A stretch of 64,000 nucleotides of DNA from Kribbella pratensis (lineage in GTDB: Bacteria > Actinomycetota > Actinomycetes > Propionibacteriales > Kribbellaceae): positions 62,001 to 126,000 of the forward strand of contig NZ_SODP01000001.1 in NCBI RefSeq assembly GCF_004365355.1, written 5' to 3'. A program made the translations under genes and the position numbers. This document shows, one piece after another, positions 7,723-19,400 of the stretch. The number at the start of each line of letters is the position of its first letter. Within the stretch, counting starts at the first letter, position 1. The notes beneath the pieces were generated by a model. The model made no database searches and was not told where the DNA came from. It was given only the letters and a program-made list of their open reading frames with translations.

Positions 7723-8856
7723 ATGACGAAGTACCGAGATCCGCATGCCGGGCTGCACAGCGAGCACGGCGCCTTACGGGGTGAGCACCCTGGCAGAGCC
7801 GCCAACCCGATCGTGAAGGTGCACGACGTCGCGTGGCTGGAGTTCGAGAAACCTGATCTGCGCGGCGCGGAGTCGTTCGCGCACGCGTTCGGCTTCACCA
7901 CCGCACTGCGGACGTCGACCGAACTGCAGCTCCGAGGAACCGACGCCGGCGCGCCGTGCGTGCTGATCCGGCGTGGGCGGCGCTCGCGGTTCCTCGGCCC
8001 AGCGTTTCAGGCAGTCGACGCGAACGATGTACTGCGGCTCGCGAACGCCACCGGGGCAGCTGCAGTCAAACTGCCCGACAGCCTCGGCGGGATCGGTGTC
8101 GACCTGGTGGATCCCAGCGGATTGACGGTGCGGGTAGTGGCGGACATGCACCAACTGCCGCCGCTGCCATCCCCGCGGCCACTCACCCTCAACTTCGGTC
8201 ACGACACCGCCCGCGCCAATGCGACCCAGAGGCCGCCCCGCGAGCCCGCGAAGGTACAACGGCTGGGGCATGTGGTGCTGCAGACGACCCGGTACAGGGA
8301 AACGCTGGACTGGTACCTGCAGCACTTGGGGCTGATCGTCAGCGACTTCCTGTTCTACGCCGGACAACGCGATCGCGGGCCGGTGATGAGCTTCATCCGC
8401 TGCGACCGGGGCAGCACACCCACTGACCACCACACGCTGGCGATGACGCTCGGACCGGCCAACCGGTACGTCCACTCGGCGTACCAGGTAGCAGATCTGG
8501 ACACCCTGGCGGCCGGCGGGGAGCACCTGCTGGACCAGGGCTACCACCGATCCTGGGGTATCGGTCGGCACATCCAAGGCAGCCAGATCTTCGACTACTG
8601 GCGCGATCCCGACGGGTTCCTCGTCGAACACTTCACCGACGGCGACATGTTCGACTGCACTCTCGAACCAGGGTGGACGCCGATGACCGCGTCCGGCCTC
8701 GCCCAGTGGGGGCCTCCAGCAACCAAGGACTTCATGGGCATCGCACCCAGCCGCGAGTCCATGCGTGAGCTGCGCTCGATGTTCAGCGCACTACGTGACG
8801 ACAACGAATTCGACCTCGACCGACTACGCGGTCTGCTGAAAGTAGCCAACTCATGA
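7723..8856 (+). CDS. VOC-superfamily protein, extradiol ring-cleavage dioxygenase-like
   Basis: A 377-residue protein with two vicinal-oxygen-chelate modules, about residues 30-140 and 175-310. In the second module the usual metal ligands can be placed: His in RLGHVVLQT near 181, His in YVHSAYQV near 248, and Glu in FLVEHFTDG near 302, the 2-His-1-Glu pattern of type I extradiol dioxygenases. Such enzymes open a catechol ring next to its hydroxyls using Fe(II) and oxygen. The start ATG at 7723 has GAAGGAG 8 bases upstream. It begins a run of four genes joined by ATGA overlaps (VOC, FAH hydrolase, DoxX-like, FAD hydroxylase), which reads as hydroxylation, ring cleavage and hydrolysis of an aromatic. 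The substrate cannot be named from sequence. Confidence 0.82.
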   Translation: MTKYRDPHAGLHSEHGALRGEHPGRAANPIVKVHDVAWLEFEKPDLRGAESFAHAFGFTTALRTSTELQLRGTDAGAPCVLIRRGRRSRFLGPAFQAVDANDVLRLANATGAAAVKLPDSLGGIGVDLVDPSGLTVRVVADMHQLPPLPSPRPLTLNFGHDTARANATQRPPREPAKVQRLGHVVLQTTRYRETLDWYLQHLGLIVSDFLFYAGQRDRGPVMSFIRCDRGSTPTDHHTLAMTLGPANRYVHSAYQVADLDTLAAGGEHLLDQGYHRSWGIGRHIQGSQIFDYWRDPDGFLVEHFTDGDMFDCTLEPGWTPMTASGLAQWGPPATKDFMGIAPSRESMRELRSMFSALRDDNEFDLDRLRGLLKVANS

Positions 8857-9785
8857 GCACGTCTGTTCTCCGCACCGCCGACGCCTGGTGGGTGCGCACC
8901 CCCGCAGGCGCGATCCGGATCGACACGGACGCCGAAACCACCGCCGACCTGCTCGCCGATCGCCGCGCGATCGACGAGGCCACCGGGGATCCGGTCCCCG
9001 TCGAATCACTGGACCTGGTTTCGCCGGTCACCACCCCGTGCCGAGTCGTCGCCCAGATGACCAACTTCGTCTCCCACGTCAAGGACGCCGGGATGAACCC
9101 CGACACGGTGCCGCTGACGTTCTTCCGCAAGTCGTCCGGATCCGTCAGCGGACCGTACGACGACATCGTCAAGCCAGGGCACGTCCGGCTACTGGACTAC
9201 GAGGCCGAGATTGGACTGGTGATCGGTGCCGCGCTGCCCGTGGGCGCGGACCTCACCGCGGACTCCGTGGCCGATCATGTCGCGGGCGTCGTGGTCACCA
9301 ACGACATCTCCGCCCGCGACATCCAACTGCCCAAGACCCAGTTCTACGAGTCGAAGTCCTATCCGACGTTCACCCCGGTCGGCCCCGCGCTGGTGTTGCT
9401 CGACGCCGACGAGCTCAAGCGATTCACCGATCTGCGCTTGCGGCTGTGGGTCAACGGCGAGCCTCGGCAGGACATGACCGCCGCCGACATGCTCTACCAG
9501 CCGCTCGAGGCGCTCCGGGCGCTCACCAGGTTCCAGCGGATGGATCCCGGTGACCTGCTGCTCACCGGCACACCGGTCGGTACGGCGCTCAGCGCCCCAG
9601 CCAAACCAGTCGAGATCATTGCATCCCTGCTGCCCGCGGCGACGAAATGGAACCTGTTCTTCAAGGCCCAGGCCCGCAACCCGAAGTACCTCCACGACGG
9701 CGACGTCGTCGAGGTCGCCGTCGCCACCGACGACGGCGCCATCGACCTGGGCAGGCAGCACACCATCGTGAGGTGGGTGCGATGA
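8853..9785 (+). CDS. Fumarylacetoacetate hydrolase-family protein
   Basis: FAH-superfamily enzyme of 310 residues, a group that hydrolyses C-C bonds in beta-diketones or hydrates and decarboxylates meta-cleavage products. Metal-binding acidic residues are seen in DYEAEIGLVIG near residue 113-122 and in NDISARDIQ near 150. FFRKSSGSVSG near 90 and LLTGTPVGTA near 235-245 are family signatures. The start codon overlaps the VOC stop (ATGA). Its place directly after a ring-cleavage-like gene suggests that it processes the ring-opened product. Confidence 0.88.
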   Translation: MSTSVLRTADAWWVRTPAGAIRIDTDAETTADLLADRRAIDEATGDPVPVESLDLVSPVTTPCRVVAQMTNFVSHVKDAGMNPDTVPLTFFRKSSGSVSGPYDDIVKPGHVRLLDYEAEIGLVIGAALPVGADLTADSVADHVAGVVVTNDISARDIQLPKTQFYESKSYPTFTPVGPALVLLDADELKRFTDLRLRLWVNGEPRQDMTAADMLYQPLEALRALTRFQRMDPGDLLLTGTPVGTALSAPAKPVEIIASLLPAATKWNLFFKAQARNPKYLHDGDVVEVAVATDDGAIDLGRQHTIVRWVR

Positions 9786-10147
9786 CGGCAGTGATCGTCC
9801 TTGCGGTCTTGGTGGCAGGGGTCTTCGGCATGCTCGGGCTGGCGAAGGTTCTGGCTGTTCCACGGATGCGAGTGCTGGCGTCGAAGGCCGGCTTCTCCAC
9901 CGCGGCGTACCGGCGTATCGGCGTACTGGAATTGGCCGGTGCTGCGGGTGTGGCGCTCGGTCTGGTGGTGCCGTTGCTCGGGGTGCTGGCCGCGGCTGGT
10001 TTGCTGTGTCTGCTGGCCGGTGCGCTCACCGTCCACCTGCGTCGTCGCGAGGCGATGTCCGCGGTTATGTCCGAGGTGATGCCGGCCGTCGTGTGTGCCG
10101 TGCTGGTCGGCTCCTACGCGGCCGTCCTGGTCGGAGCGACCGGATGA
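9782..10147 (+). CDS. DoxX-like small membrane protein
   Basis: A 121-residue hydrophobic protein with about four predicted membrane helices, starting MTAVIVLAVLVAGVFGMLGL. The layout matches the DoxX-like family, small integral membrane proteins of poorly defined role often found in actinobacterial catabolic operons. ATGA overlaps join it to the genes on both sides. I infer a membrane accessory role in the pathway, possibly in quinone or redox coupling, but nothing in the sequence proves it. Confidence 0.75.
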   Translation: MTAVIVLAVLVAGVFGMLGLAKVLAVPRMRVLASKAGFSTAAYRRIGVLELAGAAGVALGLVVPLLGVLAAAGLLCLLAGALTVHLRRREAMSAVMSEVMPAVVCAVLVGSYAAVLVGATG

Positions 10148-11700
10148 TCCCGGTCGTCATCGTCGGGGCCGGGCCGACCGGCCTTACCGCGGCCAGGTTG
10201 CTGGCAGGGCGCGGCGTCGAATGCCTGGTGCTCGATCGGTGGGAGTCTGTCTACCCGCAACCGCGCGCGGTGCACCTCGACGACGAGGTCTACCGGATCC
10301 TTGCGCGAATGGGGCTCGGCGAGCGGTTCGCGGCGACATCCCGTCCCTGCTATGGGCTGCGGTTGGTCGACTCGGGCATGCGCGTGCTGGCCGAGTTCCG
10401 GCGCGGTGCCTTGGACGGCCGGCACGGCTATCCCGAGGCCAACATGTTCGACCAACCGGATCTGGAACACCTGCTGCGCTCGGACCTGCCGTCGGCCGTC
10501 ACACTGCGCGGCAACGTCGAGGTCACCGGGATCGACCAGTACGCCGGCTCGGTGCGGGTCGAATTCACCGACCGCGTCACCGGCGCGTCCTCGACGGTGC
10601 GGGCGCGATACCTCCTCGGCTGCGACGGCGCCAACAGCCTGGTCCGAGCGTCCATCGGCGCCACCATGCGGGATCTCGGCTTCGCACAGCGCTGGCTGGT
10701 CGTCGACATCGCCACGGACGCCGAGCTTGGCCAATGGGACGGCGTACACCAGGTGTGCGACCGCAACCGCGCCGCTACCTACATGCGGATCGGAGACCGA
10801 CGCTACCGGTGGGAGTTCCGTCTCGCGTCCGACGAAACCGCGCAGGACTACGGAGACATCGTCCAACTCCACCCGTTGATCGAGCCGTGGACCAGGCAGG
10901 TCCCGATCGAGGAACTGGAGCTCGTCCGCACCGCTGAATACACCTTCCGCGCCCAGACGGCCGATCGGTGGCGCGACCGGCGAGTATTCCTGCTCGGCGA
11001 CGCCGCCCACCTCACTCCGCCGTTCATCGGCCAGGGCATGGGCGCGGGATTGCGCGACGCGGCCAACCTGGCGTGGAAGCTCGCGGGCGTGATCGACCAA
11101 ACGCTGCCCGAGTCGGCGCTGGACACCTATCAGACAGAACGGGAACCGCACGCGCGTGCCTTGATCCGCCTGGCGAAACTGATCGGCCACGCGATGACGG
11201 AGGGCGGCACCATGGCCAACCGCGTCCGCCGGGCCCTGGCGCCATGCCTGCACCTGATACCCGGCATCAAAGACCGGATCCTCAGCAGCCAGACCCCCGC
11301 ACTGCACAGCTCCAGCCTTGTGCTTCGAACCCGGCTGCGACGCGGCCTGGTGGGCAAGCTATGCCCGAACGCTGTCCTCACCGATGGTCGCCGCTTCGAC
11401 GACGTGGTCGCGGGGCAGTTCGCGATCGTCACCTCGACCACCCCGTCCCCGACGCAACGCGCCACCGCCGAGCGACATGCTGCCGTCCTGATCCAGGCCC
11501 ACCCCGGCGACGATCTGTACGACTGGCTGCACCATGAGCGGGCGCTGGTGGCGGTCGTGCGCCCCGACTGGACGGTCCTCTACGCAGGTCGCGATCTGAC
11601 TAAGGCGTGCGTCGCCATGCCGATCCAGCCGACGAGCACCCAGACCGACAAGTTGCTTAGCGGACGCTCCTCCGCAGCGACGCCAACAGGCGTCGAATGA
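10144..11700 (+). CDS. FAD-dependent aromatic monooxygenase, MhpA-like
   Basis: Class A flavoprotein hydroxylase of 518 residues, adding a hydroxyl group to an aromatic ring with NAD(P)H and oxygen. The Rossmann GAGPTG is at residues 8-13, the DG motif GCDGANSLVR near 159, and the second FAD motif GDAAHLTPPFIGQGMG near 285-300, followed by GLRDAANLAWKL. A thioredoxin-like C-terminal third follows. Closest in style to 3-(3-hydroxyphenyl)propionate hydroxylases and related polyketide or phenol hydroxylases. The start ATG overlaps the DoxX stop. Last gene of the operon; it would make the catechol that the VOC protein cleaves. Confidence 0.88.
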   Translation: MIPVVIVGAGPTGLTAARLLAGRGVECLVLDRWESVYPQPRAVHLDDEVYRILARMGLGERFAATSRPCYGLRLVDSGMRVLAEFRRGALDGRHGYPEANMFDQPDLEHLLRSDLPSAVTLRGNVEVTGIDQYAGSVRVEFTDRVTGASSTVRARYLLGCDGANSLVRASIGATMRDLGFAQRWLVVDIATDAELGQWDGVHQVCDRNRAATYMRIGDRRYRWEFRLASDETAQDYGDIVQLHPLIEPWTRQVPIEELELVRTAEYTFRAQTADRWRDRRVFLLGDAAHLTPPFIGQGMGAGLRDAANLAWKLAGVIDQTLPESALDTYQTEREPHARALIRLAKLIGHAMTEGGTMANRVRRALAPCLHLIPGIKDRILSSQTPALHSSSLVLRTRLRRGLVGKLCPNAVLTDGRRFDDVVAGQFAIVTSTTPSPTQRATAERHAAVLIQAHPGDDLYDWLHHERALVAVVRPDWTVLYAGRDLTKACVAMPIQPTSTQTDKLLSGRSSAATPTGVE

Positions 11701-11790
11701 CAGACAGGCGTCAGTCTGGGAGCCGGCCTCTTGTCGATGCGTCCGGACCCGACGGCGCAGGCAAGGATGACGATCGCAACGAAAGGACAG

Positions 11791-12358
11791 TCAGACGACT
11801 CCGACTATTCCGGCGCCCACGACGCTTGGCATGCAAAGATCCACCACACCGCTGCTGGCAGCGTTCGCGCGGACGCGCTGTGCAGTGCGTTGCTTCTCGC
11901 GCAGTAGCCGCAGGGTCAGGTCGATACCTTCGATCTCTCCCAGCCAACCCTCCGCCGAGGCTCGTTCTCGGCGGGCCTGGAGGTCTGTTTCGAGTTCGTC
12001 AAGTCTTGGCAGCATCCCGGGGTTGACGCGGAGCATTGGCCAGCGAATGCAGGCATGTTCGTGCTGGCAGGGGCTGCCGTAGGGCCTGTCGCAGTTGCCG
12101 AGTTCGCCCTTGCGCTTGCCGAGGTGCTCCTCGAATTCCGACCACTCCTGTGGGCGGACAGGGCCGCATTCGTCGGCCGGGCGAGCGCGCGGCGGCGGGC
12201 CAGGAAGTCCTGGTAGTGCCGCACGGTGTCCTCCTCGAACACTGCGACGTAGCCCTGCGTGGTAGCCAGATCCAGGTGCCCGAGAAGCTTGGCGCCGATA
12301 TGAATCGGCAGGTCGAGATGCGTCCCCAGGTTCCGAGAGGCAGTGGTGGTCTCGACAT
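11791..12358 (-). pseudogene. Broken tyrosine recombinase (integrase) of an older element
   Basis: The minus strand begins at ATG 12358 (MSRPPLPLGTWGRIST) with GGAGG 6 bases upstream, the same opening as the intact integrase at 31514-32944. After about 15 codons the frame jumps, and the next block in another frame (LPIHIGAKLLGHLDLATTQG, then YVAVFEEDTVRHYQDF) is the box containing the last catalytic residues and tyrosine region of a different, larger actinobacterial integrase. A further frameshift near 12185 leads to its Cys-rich tail with PYGSPCQHEHACIRWPML. So this is a deletion fusion with at least one extra frameshift, and cannot make an active recombinase. It lies just outside the left att copy and mirrors the order att, spacer, integrase at the right end. 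Confidence 0.75.
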
Positions 12359-12611
12359 GTCAAGCCTCCAACCTGTGTGGTGGTTGGCTGCTCAACGCTG
12401 GGCAGGCTGCCGAATGCGGAACATCGGCAACGATGCGAAGCGTTGTGATGTGACGCACAGTCAGGATCAGATGAAGGTCGAAGTCATGGCCCGAGTGATG
12501 CGCGAAGAGAGGTGGTTGCAGCTCGGCCGGAGGCGTCAAGCCAGCAAAGTGGTCAGTTTGTGGTTCGTTCCAGACACCACGAAGCCCAGGGCACCGTGGT
12601 GACCTGGGCTG

Positions 12612-12651
12612 TTGTGCGCCGCCAGGGACTCGAACCCCGAACCCGCTGATT
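12612..12651. repeat. Left attachment site (tRNA-Lys 3' half copy)
   Basis: These 40 bases are the same as 33186-33225 and hold the T arm, acceptor 3' strand and part of the anticodon arm of tRNA-Lys, but the 5' half of a tRNA is absent, so this is not a gene. The hairpin gcccagggcac...gtgacctgggc before it (about 12585-12610) and the region 12358-12611 are also similar to the sequence next to the intact tRNA. Confidence 0.8.
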
Positions 12652-13486
12652 TCCACTCGGCGCCGTTCATCGCTGTTTGCTGATGCGCAGAATCTCTTGG
12701 ATAAGGTATCTGGCTGTTGCGCGTGACCGTGACGTCTCATCGCTGACCATCCTGTCGCGCGGATTTCGGTGCGTAAAGAGGTGCGCGACCGGCCCGTGCT
12801 CGACGCCGTTGGTGGCTGGGACCCTCGGACTGATCGCTGCTAGGAGTGACAGCCGAAAAGGGTTCGTGCTTGAGTCAACTGTCTGTCGGGCATACCTGGA
12901 GCACGGGGCTGGCCCTCGGCTAATGCGGCATTGACGCCGCAAGCCCCGCGGCCGCGGCAACACCGGCACTCGCGGTCGCATCACCATCGGGTGAGCCGTT
13001 CATCCGTCCCTCCGGTTTCCTGTTGCAGCGCGGGTCGAGGCCTAGCACGTATCGGCGCCGCACGAGAGCCTCGGCTCCATCGACGAGATCCTAGGGGTGG
13101 GCCGATGTCTGCGGAGCGGGTCTCCAGGAACCTCCGGCCGTGCCATGGCAATCATCGGTAGGGGTCATCCGGATCCTGGACCAGATCAGATCGCAGATCC
13201 GCGTGCGCTACCTGTCCGAGACCTGAGGTTGCACGCTCGGTTGTTTAGCACCTGTTTTGACGTTCAAACGCCTGTATTACAAGGGATTGCCTCGCGCGCG
13301 ATCGCGATTCGGGTGTCCAGCGTTACAGGGATTGCAGCAAGTGACATTACCTATCCGTAGCCCTTCGGCGACGCTTCGGATCCCTGGCACTATGCATCCA
13401 CCCGGCTACCCGCCGCGCTGACCGCTCCGCCCGTGGTCCGCTCCTCGTAGCGGCCGCTGGGCGCCGTCCCGAGGAGCTTGCCCGGT
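12652..13486. other. Left end of the element, no supported gene
   Basis: Short open frames occur on both strands but none shows a known protein or a convincing ribosome site. Base composition is lower in GC than in the flanking genes, fitting accessory DNA. The last 200 bases hold the probable promoter of the RHS gene; I see no clear -35/-10 pair. Confidence 0.45.
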
Positions 13487-16400
13487 ATGTCCCGCTACCG
13501 CCGCGTGCTGATCCCCATCTCCCTGGCCGTCGCGCTACTCGCGCCGATGCTCCCCACCCAGGCCTTCGCTCGGTCCAGTCACTCGATGGCCGCGGCATCG
13601 GCGGCTGACCTTCAGGGGTGGCGAAGCCAGATTGGGCAACCCGATCCTGAGCTCAACGGCGTACTGCCTGCCGCAGTACCCCACAACGAGAAAGCTCCAG
13701 CGCCGGTCAAGCGGGATGGTCGACGGGTCAAGGAGCTGACCAGTCAGAGGACTCCGACCAGCAAGGTCTTCGAGCTGGCGGATGGCCGGCGCGAGGCGGA
13801 GCTGTCCAGCGAGCCTGTTCACTATCGGGCGGCTGACGGGAGTCTGCAGCCGATCGACACGACGGTGCGATCGACTCGCGCCAGCGGGTTCAGTTTCGTC
13901 AACGAGACGAACAGCTTCCGGAGCTCGTTCGGCAACCGGTCAGACCAGCTGGTCCGGTTCGAGTTCGACGGCCGCAGTCTGACGCTCGGTGCGAGTGGCA
14001 CGAAGGTGCTTGCCCCGACGAGTTCCGGCGACAGCGTGACGTATCCGGATGTTTTCGGTGATGCGGATGTCGTCTATCAGGTCGGACCCGATCAGTTGAA
14101 GGAGAGCATCGTTCTGCCGTCGGTGCCGGCCGATCCGACGTATCGCTTCACGATGAAGTTGGCCGGTGTGAAGGCCGAGGCGCAGGCGGATGGTTCGATT
14201 GCGTTCTACCGGCAGAGCGGGGTCGGCGGGCCGCTGTTCACGATGCCCGGGCCGTTCATGACGGACGCTCGTGATGACGCGTCCTCGCCGTACGGCAAGG
14301 CGTACAGCGAGCAGGTGACGCAGACGGTCACGCAGAACGGCGCGAACATCGAGGTCACGGTGCGGGCCGACGCGGCGTGGCTGAACAGCGCGGAGCGTCA
14401 GTATCCGGTGGTTATCGATCCGACGATTGCGATCGAGCCGGCGCCGGATCAGGCGCAGGACGCGATGGTGGACTCCAGTGCGCCGACGACGAACTACGGC
14501 GGCATCACCGGCCTGTATGCCGGTACGACGGCGTCGGCCAAGTACCGGAGTCTGCTGAAGTTCGACATCTCGAGCGTCCCGGCCGGCACTACGGTCGACT
14601 CCGCCCAGCTGAAGCTGTACTTCGATCAGTCGTTCGGGACCGACGCGAATGCGGTCCAGTTGGAGGCGCGACTTGGGGCTTCGCCGTGGACCGAGTCGAC
14701 GGTGAACTGGAACTCGCCGGTCAACACGACGCTGGGCAGCCTCGCCTACAACATGTCGTACGTCGACGACAGCTACACCAGTAAGACGTCGATGGTGGGT
14801 GCCTGGCTGTCCGGTACGTCGGCAGCGGCTGATGGCGGCGGGTACAAGTATCAGAACGATGCCGCGACGGGATCGTCGTTCACCTGGATGCCCGATGTGA
14901 CCGAGACCGGTTACTACGACGTGTACGCGGGGTACATCCAAGGGGCCGATCGCGCGACCAATACGCCGTACAGCGTCTTGCACGGCGGGGGAACGTCGAA
15001 CTACACGGTCGACCAGACGCAGGGATCTGGGAATGTTCTGAAGGCCCTCGGCTCGCTTCCGTTCAACGTGGGTGGTGGCTACCGGATCACGATGGGTGAC
15101 GTCGCGGGCAAGGTCACGACGGCGGACACGCTGCGGCTGATCAAGCGTGCCTATGACACGAAGGATGCCGGCGAGAGCAGTGTCTGGCATACGTTCAGCG
15201 TGCGCAACGCGGTGCAGTACTGGCTCGATGGCAACCCCAACAACGGTCTCGTGGTCAAGGCGACGGACGAGACCCTCGGGCGCGGTGGGCCGGTCTACGA
15301 GGCGAGCGAGTACGCCTACAACGGCTCGGATCTTCACAGGCACGCGAACCGCCCGAAGCTGGTCATTACCTACGGCCGTCCTGGGGTCACCCTCGCCGTG
15401 CCGACCACGATCTCCGCCACCGGCGCCACCCTGAACTGGAGCGCGTACGTCGACCCGAGCACCAGCACAGCCGACGACATCGTCGAGTATCAGGTGCATC
15501 GCAGCACCTTCCAGAACTTCACCCCGACCGCGGACACTCTGGTTTCCCCGGTGCCCACCGGAACCACGACGTACGCCGACACCAGTGCCGAGCCGACGCC
15601 TGCCGATGACACGTCGGACGAAGGTGACGGCTATTACTACATGGTTGCGGTCAAGACCAAAGATGGCGGGCTGACTCCGTCCGCGACGCAGCTTGCGCGT
15701 CTGCCGAAGGCCGGCCAGGTGGTCAAGTACATCCAGGCAGCTGCCGACTCGACGTTGTCGAGCGTGCAGTACGCGACGAACCTCGACAAGATCGACGGCG
15801 AGGCGTGGCTCGAGGTCGGTAACAACAGCACCTATGGCAAGACTCGGGCGGTGGTGAACTTCGGGACGGTGACCGGCGCTATCCCGGCGGGCTCGACGAT
15901 CCTGGACGCCAAGCTCGGTCTGTGGAAGGCCCACTACGAAGGCGGCGCGGCCCAGCTCAACGCGCATGCGCTCAGCAAGACCATCGTGGAGACGTCCACC
16001 ACGTGGCAGAAGGCCAGCTCGACGACCTCCTGGACCACACCGGGTGGGGACTTCGGCGCGTTGCTGGACTATGTTCCGGCCGCGAACATGGGACCGGATC
16101 CGACCTGGCATTGGTGGCAGGCCAAGGCCGCTGTACAGGGATGGGTCAACACGCCTGGCAGCGAGCATGGCTTCCTGGTCAAGCAGGCCACGGAGACCAC
16201 GACCGGGCATGCGCTGTTCCTGAGCGCCGAGGCCGCCGAGCCGCTGTTGCGGCCGATCCTCAAGGTGACCTACCTGACCAAGACGCCGGAAACCACCTAT
16301 CACGCACCGAAGACTCCCCAGCGGCAAGCACCCGCGGCTCAATATCCGGTCGATGTCACGATCACGAATACGCAGGCCTCGACGCTGAAGGCCTCCGACT

Positions 16401-19400
16401 ACGCCTTGTCCTACCACTGGACTCTGCCCGACGGCACCGATGTCACCACGGCGGCGAATCGGCTGGACACGGCGTTGCCGGCTGATCTCGCGCCGGGTGC
16501 GGCGGTCAAGGTGACCGCTCAGGTGAAGAGCCCCCCGATTGCGGATCCGAGCAACAAGCGCGAGGACTTCCTGCTCAAGTGGGATCTTCGCAACAAGATC
16601 ACCAACGCCTGGCTGTCCACGACCACCGGCGGCGTCGGCACCCTCGACCAGAACGCCGCGGTCGAGGAGCCCACCTCCGACCAACTGGGACTCGAAAAGT
16701 TCTACCAGTACGCCGGGAAGAACACCGGCGCCGGCTCGTCCACGATGGTGAACCTGGCGACCGGGAACGTCGTGTTCGGGTACAACGCATTCTCGAACCC
16801 CAGCCGGGGTGCGTCGACGTTCGTCCGGATGACCTACAACAGCCTGGACACCTCGGCATCGTCGATGGGCTACGGCTGGTCGCTGTCGGCGTCGACGCTC
16901 AACCGCCTCGGGTCTGCGCTGGACTTTCATCCACGTGGTCAGAAGTGGCCCGGTGAGATCACTCTGACTGATGGCGACGGGACGAGTCATACCTTTGCGC
17001 TCAACAAGCACGGGACGACGGATGAGACCAAGTGGGATTACGACCATCCCAAGGGTGTGCACCTGTACCTGCAGAAGGTGGCCGACCCGCCGGACAACAA
17101 GACCTCGGTGAACCGGGCCTGGTCGTTGACCCGGCCGGACCGCACGCAGTTCTTCTTCGACGACCAGGGTTTCCAGTCGGTCATCCGGGACAAGAACGGC
17201 AACGAGACCACGTTCACGTACGAGGACCGCAAGAGTGCGAACAAGCCGGTCAAGTTCCTCGACTACATCACCGATGCGGCGGGTCGGCGTACTCTCACGC
17301 TCGACTACTACGAGAAGGGTCAGGCTTACAGCTACATCAACGACGCCGGCGTGAAGACGGCGGCCACCAACCTGACGAACCCGAAGATCATCGACCAGGT
17401 CGAATCGATGACGGACATCTCGGGCCGACAGGTGACCTTCGCCTACTCCGACAAGGGCCTGATGGCCGAACTCGTGGACGGAGCGGGAACCACGTTGGCG
17501 AAGACGTTCAAGTTCGTCTACGACGCGACGAACACCAACAAGAACACCAAGCTCGTGCGGATCACCGACCCGCGCGGCAAGTCGACCAACCTGTCATACT
17601 TCGCTGCGCCCACCGATCCGAAGGACAAGTGGAAGCTCGAGAAGCTGACCGACCGGCTGGGCAAGACGACGACATTCGGCTATGTGCCCGTGACCACGCC
17701 CGGGGCAACAGTGGAGACAACCGTCACCGACGCGACGCCGCGGGCGACCAAGTACCTGACCGACAGCTTCGGCCGGCCGGTGCAGACGACCAACGCCAAG
17801 AACGAGGTCACGAAACTCACCTGGGACGACGACCACAACGTCACCCAGCTCGAGGAGGCCAACGGCGCCAAGAGCACCTGGAGCTACGACCCGAAGACGG
17901 GCTTCCCACTGACCGTCAAGGACGCCGAGGCCAACGCCAACGGGACGCCCGCGACGGTGTTGAGCTACAACGTCGGCGGCAACGGCTTCTACGGTGAGTT
18001 GATCCGCAAGACCAGTCCGGAGGGTCGCGCCTGGACCTTCGGCTACGACCCGCTGGGCAACCTGACCTCGGTCACCGACCCGAAGGGCAACGCCACAGCT
18101 ACGGCCGACGACTACACCACGAAGTACACCTACGACGCCCTCGGGCAGCTGAAGACCTCGACCGACGCCAACAACAACACGACGACGTACTCGCTGTACC
18201 ACGACACCGGATACCCGATGCGGATCACCGATGCGTTGACGCGGTTCACGGACTTTGGGTACGACGGTCGTGGCAACGTGCTGGCCGTCACCGACGCCAA
18301 GCTCAAGACGAGCAGCTACACGTACGACCTGTTCGGCCGGCCGATGACGAGCAAGGTGCCGAAGGACCAGAACGCCAACCTGTACATCAATACCCCGGCA
18401 CCGTTGTATGACGCGAACGACAACGTCATGCAGGCAACCGCACCCAACGGCGCCGTCAGCACGAACGTCTACGACGACGCTGACCAGCTGATCTCCGCGA
18501 AGACGCCCAAGGACCTCGTGACCGGCCCGGAGCGGGAGACGAAGTACGAATACGACGTGGTCGGCAACCTGCTCCGGCAGACGGAACCGAAGGGCGCTCT
18601 GACACCGGAGACGACCGATTTCGTCACCAGCTACGCGTACGACCCGGTGTATCAGCTGCTGTCGGTTACGAACGCACAGAGTGACACGATCAGCTACGAG
18701 TACGACAATGTCGGCAATGTCGTGACGGTGGTCGACCCGCGCAAGTCCGCGTCCACCGATCCCGCGGACTTCACCACCAAGTCGACGTACGACAAGGCGC
18801 ACCGGCCCAAGACGTCCACCGACGCCGCCGGCAAGACCACGTCGCAGGACTACGACCGCGACGGCAACGTCGTCAGTCGGACAGATGCCGATGGCAACAA
18901 AACACTGATGACGCTGGACGAGCGGGGAAAGACCGTTCAGGTGAAGGTGCCGCACAGCAAGGACGCCGGCGGCACGGTCACGTATCGCACTACCCAGGTG
19001 GAATACGACCAGGTCGGCAACCAGACCAAGGTGATCAGCCCGCGCGGTGTCGAGACGACCGACGATCCGGACGACTTCGCGCATGTCACGGCGTACGACG
19101 CGCTGAACCGGCCGAAGGAGCAGATCGCGCCGTACGACCGGGACGACGTGCGCTACAACACGCCGGACAAGACCGTCATGACGTACGACGAGATCGGCAA
19201 CGTGACGAAAGTCAGCGCCCCGGCCTCCGAGGGGCAGACGACGCGCAACGACACGTCGTACACCTACTTCGACAACGGTTGGGTCAAGTCGAGCGCCGAC
19301 CCGTGGGAGATCGCGGCCACCTACGGCTACAACGATCTGGGTCAGCAGACTGCGCGGACGCTGACCAGTGCCGGCGGCTCGTCGTCGCGCACGATGACGT

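Noticed and set aside
12616..12651. Second tRNA-Lys gene
   Set aside because: Only the 3' half is present, with no 5' acceptor strand, D arm or complete anticodon loop; better explained as an att copy.
13248..13270. Palindrome ttgacgttcaa before the RHS gene
   Set aside because: Symmetry is imperfect and no second copy or regulator gene is nearby; left out as an operator.
13940..17062. Very long open frame (about 1040 codons) antisense to the RHS gene
   Set aside because: It mirrors the RHS coding sequence, is full of Arg/Gly/Val as expected for a high-GC shadow, and has no ribosome site or known domain.
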